34,474 nucleotides of DNA, taken from assembly GCF_001679925.1 (NCBI RefSeq), contig NZ_LYUZ01000081.1, positions 144,625-179,098 on the forward strand, given 5' to 3'. This DNA is from Leisingera sp. JC1. Its GTDB lineage: Bacteria > Pseudomonadota > Alphaproteobacteria > Rhodobacterales > Rhodobacteraceae. Below are positions 31,725-34,474 of this stretch, piece after piece; positions within the stretch are counted from its first letter, which is position 1; the number at the start of each line of letters is the position of its first letter. A model generated the notes under the pieces. That model was given only the letters and a program-made list of their open reading frames with translations. It was not told the origin of the DNA and did no database searches. A program made the position numbers and the translations under genes.

Positions 31725-33095
31725 TCAGCCGGCCTGGCGGGCGCTTTGCGCTGCGCGCAGGGCAGACAGTTCTTCCGCCACCAGGAAGGCCAGTTCCAGC
31801 GACTGGCTGGCGTTGAGGCGCGGATCGCAGGCGGTGTGGTAGCGGTCCGACAGGTCCTCTTCGGTCACAGCGCGCACACCGCCGGTGCACTCGGTCACGT
31901 CCTGGCCGGTCATCTCGAAATGCACGCCGCCGGGGATGGTGCCTTCGGCCTTGTGAACACCGAAGAAGTCACGCACTTCGCGCAGAACGCTGTCGAAGGG
32001 ACGGGTCTTGTAGCCAGTGGAGGACTTGATGGTGTTGCCGTGCATCGGGTCGCAGACCCAAGTGACATTGGCACCCTCTTCCTTCACTGCCCTGACCAGG
32101 CGCGGCAGGTGCTCGCCCGCCTTGCCTGCGCCGAAGCGGGCGATCAGGGTCAGCTTGCCTTCTTCGTTCTCGGGGTTCAGGCGGGACATCAGCACCTTCA
32201 GGTCCTCAGCCGTGGTGGTCGGGCCGCATTTCAGGCCGATCGGGTTCAGCACGCCGCTGCAGAATTCCACGTGGGCGCCGTCAGGCTGCCGGGTGCGGTC
32301 GCCGATCCAGATCATGTGGCCGGAGCCGGCCAGCCATTTTCCGGAAGTGGAATCGAGTCGGGTCAGCGCCTCTTCGTATTCCAGCAGCAGACCCTCGTGG
32401 CTGGTGTAGAAGTCAACGGTAGAGAACTCATGGGTGGTGTCGGCAGTGATGCCGGCAGCTGCCATAAAGTCGATGGTGTCCTGAATACGGTTTGCAATCT
32501 CGCTGTATTTCTGGACTTCCTGCTCATCAGTGAAGCCGAGAGTCCAGGAATGCACCCGGCTCATGTCTGCAAAGCCGCCGGTGGAGAAGGCGCGCAGCAG
32601 GTTCAGGGTCGCAGCCGCCTGGGTGTAGGCCTGCAGCATCTTCTGCGGGTTCGGGATGCGGGCCGCGGCGGTGAAATCCAGTTCATTGATGATGTCGCCG
32701 CGGTAGCTGGGCAACTCCACGCCATCGATGGTCTCGGTCGGCGCGCTGCGCGGCTTGGCGAACTGGCCCGCCATGCGGCCCACCTTCACCACCGGCACCT
32801 TGGCGCCATAGGTCAACACCATGGCCATCTGCAGCATTACCTTGAAGGTGTCGCGGATCGCATCTGCGCTGAACTGGTCAAAGCTTTCGGCGCAATCGCC
32901 GCCCTGCAGCAGGAACGCCTCGCCGCGCCCGGCCGCACCAAGGTGCTGTTTCAGACGGCGCGCTTCACCGGCAAACACCAGCGGCGGATACTTGGAGAGC
33001 TGAGCCTCGACAGCGTTCAGCGCTGCGGCATCGGTGTAGTCCGGCATCTGCACCCGCGGCTTGTTGCGCCAGTCCGATTTTTGCCATTCGCTCAT
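31725..33095 (-). CDS. Class II 3-deoxy-7-phosphoheptulonate (DAHP) synthase
   Basis: The 456-residue enzyme catalyses the first step of the shikimate pathway, joining PEP and erythrose-4-phosphate. It is the plant-like class II type: WRNKPRVQMPDY, FAGEARRLKQHLG, LLQGGDCAESF (metal-binding Cys), RMAGQFAKPRS, and VTWVCDPMHGNTI. Length is usual for AroA-II/AroG-II proteins. GGAGATAAAG precedes the ATG. No tryptophan- or phenylalanine-rich leader peptide is evident upstream. It is divergent from the GlxA-type regulator. Confidence 0.95.
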   Translation of the reverse strand: MSEWQKSDWRNKPRVQMPDYTDAAALNAVEAQLSKYPPLVFAGEARRLKQHLGAAGRGEAFLLQGGDCAESFDQFSADAIRDTFKVMLQMAMVLTYGAKVPVVKVGRMAGQFAKPRSAPTETIDGVELPSYRGDIINELDFTAAARIPNPQKMLQAYTQAAATLNLLRAFSTGGFADMSRVHSWTLGFTDEQEVQKYSEIANRIQDTIDFMAAAGITADTTHEFSTVDFYTSHEGLLLEYEEALTRLDSTSGKWLAGSGHMIWIGDRTRQPDGAHVEFCSGVLNPIGLKCGPTTTAEDLKVLMSRLNPENEEGKLTLIARFGAGKAGEHLPRLVRAVKEEGANVTWVCDPMHGNTIKSSTGYKTRPFDSVLREVRDFFGVHKAEGTIPGGVHFEMTGQDVTECTGGVRAVTEEDLSDRYHTACDPRLNASQSLELAFLVAEELSALRAAQSARQAG

Positions 33096-33276
33096 GACTT
33101 TATCTCCGCATCAGAGGTCTTTAGAATATGTTGTGTGCTCTATACAAAATCCGCCGGGGGGAGGCCAGTTTAGAATTGCGGAGACTTGACCCCGCGTCCA
33201 AGCTGTGAGCACGGTTTTCCGACCTGCCGCGGAGCGTGCTCCCGCGGCCCGACTTGTTTCTTGAAGGACGCCCGCC

Positions 33277-34281
33277 ATGCAGACGCCACGCAAGCCTGCT
33301 GTTTCAGGAGTAGCCATCGGCCAGCCGAAGAGGTTTGTCTTTGTGCTTCTCGACAAATTCACCCTGCTTTGCTTTTCGGCCGCGATGGAGTCGCTGAGGA
33401 TCGCAAACCGGATGGCTGGCAAGGAATTGTACAGCTGGTCTGTGGTCGGTGAAGGCGGGGAGACGGTAACGTGTTCCGCGGGAACTGTCTTTCAGCTCGA
33501 TTCGGACCTGGATGAGCTGCAGCGCGACGATACCATCATGCTGTGCGGCGGTATCGATGTTCAGGACGCCTCCACCAAGAAGATCCTGTCCTGGCTGCGC
33601 CGTGAGGCACGTAAGGGGCTGATGGTCGGCGGGTTGTGCACAGCGTCCTACACGCTGGCCAAGGCAGGGCTTCTGGACGGCAAACGCGCGACCATTCATT
33701 GGGAAAACGCGGACAGCTTCAACGAGGAATTCGACGAGGTCGAGCTAGCGAAATCGGTCTTTGTGATCGACGGGAACCGGTTGTCGACAGCTGGCGGCAC
33801 CTCCTCCATCGACCTGATGCTCAAGCTGATTGCCAATGACCACGGCGAGGATCTGGCCAATGCAGTGGCGGACCAGCTGATCTATTCCTCGATCCGCACC
33901 GACCAGGATACCCAGCGGCTGTCGATCCCGACCCGGATCGGCGTGCGGCACCCGAAGCTGTCGATGGTGATCCAGATGATGGAAGCCAATATCGAAGAGC
34001 CGATCAGCCCGTCGATCCTGGCGCAGGATGTGGGCATGTCCACCCGCCAGCTGGAACGGCTGTTCCGCCGCTACCTGAACCGCTCGCCCAAGCGCTATTA
34101 CATGGAGCTGCGGCTGCAGAAGGCGCGCAACCTGCTGATGCAGACGGATATGAGCGTAATCAACGTAGCGCTGGCCTGCGGCTTTGCCTCGCCGTCGCAT
34201 TTCTCAAAATGCTACCGGGCGCATTACGACACCACCCCCTACCGCGAGCGGGGCAGCAAGGCGGCAGCGTATAAGGCCTGA
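33277..34281 (+). CDS. GlxA family transcriptional regulator (DJ-1/PfpI + AraC)
   Basis: The 334-residue protein has an N-terminal DJ-1/PfpI-like domain (about 18-190: RFVFVLLDKFTLLCFSAAME, GGLCTASYTLAKAGLLDG with a Cys at the elbow, RATIHWE). A C-terminal AraC double HTH follows (about 228-325: SILAQDVGMSTRQLERLFRRYL, SPKRYYMELRLQKARNLL, VINVALACGFASPSHFSKCYR). Members such as GbdR control glycine betaine and carnitine catabolism; this subtype cannot be assigned to a ligand. GAAGGAC lies 8 bases before the ATG. It is divergent from DAHP synthase with about 180 bases between. Confidence 0.9.
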   Translation: MQTPRKPAVSGVAIGQPKRFVFVLLDKFTLLCFSAAMESLRIANRMAGKELYSWSVVGEGGETVTCSAGTVFQLDSDLDELQRDDTIMLCGGIDVQDASTKKILSWLRREARKGLMVGGLCTASYTLAKAGLLDGKRATIHWENADSFNEEFDEVELAKSVFVIDGNRLSTAGGTSSIDLMLKLIANDHGEDLANAVADQLIYSSIRTDQDTQRLSIPTRIGVRHPKLSMVIQMMEANIEEPISPSILAQDVGMSTRQLERLFRRYLNRSPKRYYMELRLQKARNLLMQTDMSVINVALACGFASPSHFSKCYRAHYDTTPYRERGSKAAAYKA

Positions 34282-34301
34282 ACCCCGGCCCCGGCGGGCG
34301 G

Positions 34302-34474
34302 TTATCTGGAAACCCTGAAGACCGCCCCTTCGCTCTCTGATGCAAACCAGATGCTGCCATCGGGCGCTTCCTGCACATCGCGGATGCGCCCGGTTTTACT
34401 GCTGCGCAATTGCTCCAGCTCCCTCAGCGGGGAGCCTGACAGCCGGGAGATGTAGCCGAACTTGAGCGAGCCGA
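34302..34474 (-). CDS. PQQ-dependent sugar dehydrogenase family, C-terminal fragment (cut by window edge)
   Basis: The last 173 bases encode, on the minus strand, the final 56 residues of a protein whose start lies beyond the window. It reads GSLKFGYISRL, then GRIRDVQEAPDGSIWFASE, and ends AVFRVSR with TAA at 34304-34302. GRIRDVxEAPDGSIW is typical of the last beta-propeller blade of soluble aldose sugar dehydrogenases (YliI/Asd, GSDH family). These are periplasmic PQQ enzymes. It is convergent with the GlxA-type gene, 20 bases away, with no clear terminator between. Confidence 0.8.
   Translation of the reverse strand, partial: GSLKFGYISRLSGSPLRELEQLRSSKTGRIRDVQEAPDGSIWFASESEGAVFRVSR

Noticed and set aside
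31719-33173. 484-codon open frame on the plus strand
   Set aside because: It is antisense to the well-conserved class II DAHP synthase gene.
33111-33422. Leader peptide or small gene upstream of DAHP synthase
   Set aside because: It overlaps the start of the GlxA-type gene in antisense and has neither aromatic-residue runs nor terminator/antiterminator structure.

Overview
The window reads as chromosomal DNA of a marine roseobacter-type alphaproteobacterium (order Rhodobacterales, close to Phaeobacter/Leisingera/Ruegeria). This rests on the high-GC coding style and on the gene neighbourhoods: cysS-cimA, yicC-gmk, a complete phoR-pstSCAB-phoU-phoB locus, class II DAHP synthase next to a GlxA/AraC regulator, and a non-pyrrolysine MttB-family gene. 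No tRNA, rRNA, insertion sequence, prophage or CRISPR array was seen. All assignments come from reading motifs; no database search was run.

Layout. 1-3.5 kb (+): a cluster of small stress-type membrane proteins (DUF883/ElaB-YqjD-like, PLDc_N-like, a second YqjD-like protein, a YqjE-like holin-fold protein, a DUF3618 protein) ending in an AI-2E family permease. Two of the genes are preceded by exact GGAAC-N16/17-CGTT sequences, the promoter signature of the alphaproteobacterial general-stress sigma factor EcfG. 3.5-5 kb (-): a BON-domain MscS channel. 5-10.5 kb: a degenerate response-regulator receiver, an HNH endonuclease, an RluE-like pseudouridine synthase, a VOC protein, an esterase/AlkA-glycosylase pair and an MFS transporter. 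10.5-14.4 kb (-): cysS, cimA and a squalene-synthase-fold protein that resembles the complex I assembly factor NDUFAF6 more than a prenyl synthase. 14.6-16 kb (-): two small outer-membrane barrel proteins. 16.2-18 kb (+): a possible 28-codon upstream ORF followed by an orphan MttB-family methyltransferase. 18.6-20.8 kb: glutaryl-CoA dehydrogenase divergent from a LysR regulator. 20.9-28.4 kb (-): the phosphate locus. 28.5-30.5 kb (-): yicC, gmk and a gamma-carbonic-anhydrase-like protein. 30.8-34.5 kb: a PAS_5 protein with CtrA-like upstream sites, class II DAHP synthase, a GlxA-type regulator, and the 3' end of a PQQ-dependent sugar dehydrogenase cut by the window edge.

How the genes work together. 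The best-resolved unit is the Pho locus. PhoR and PhoB form the two-component pair, PstSCAB is the high-affinity phosphate importer and PhoU links the two. A three-unit Pho box precedes pstS. Strong intrinsic terminators lie both upstream of that promoter (after phoR) and between pstS and pstC, which fits high PstS and lower permease output. The first cluster looks like a membrane stress regulon related to E. coli elaB/yqjDE. The most unusual signals are the paired EcfG-like promoters, a perfect 15-bp hairpin inside the start of the AI-2E permease gene, the short ORF and inverted repeat ahead of the MttB gene, the phospho-site-lacking receiver, and the NDUFAF6-like protein.
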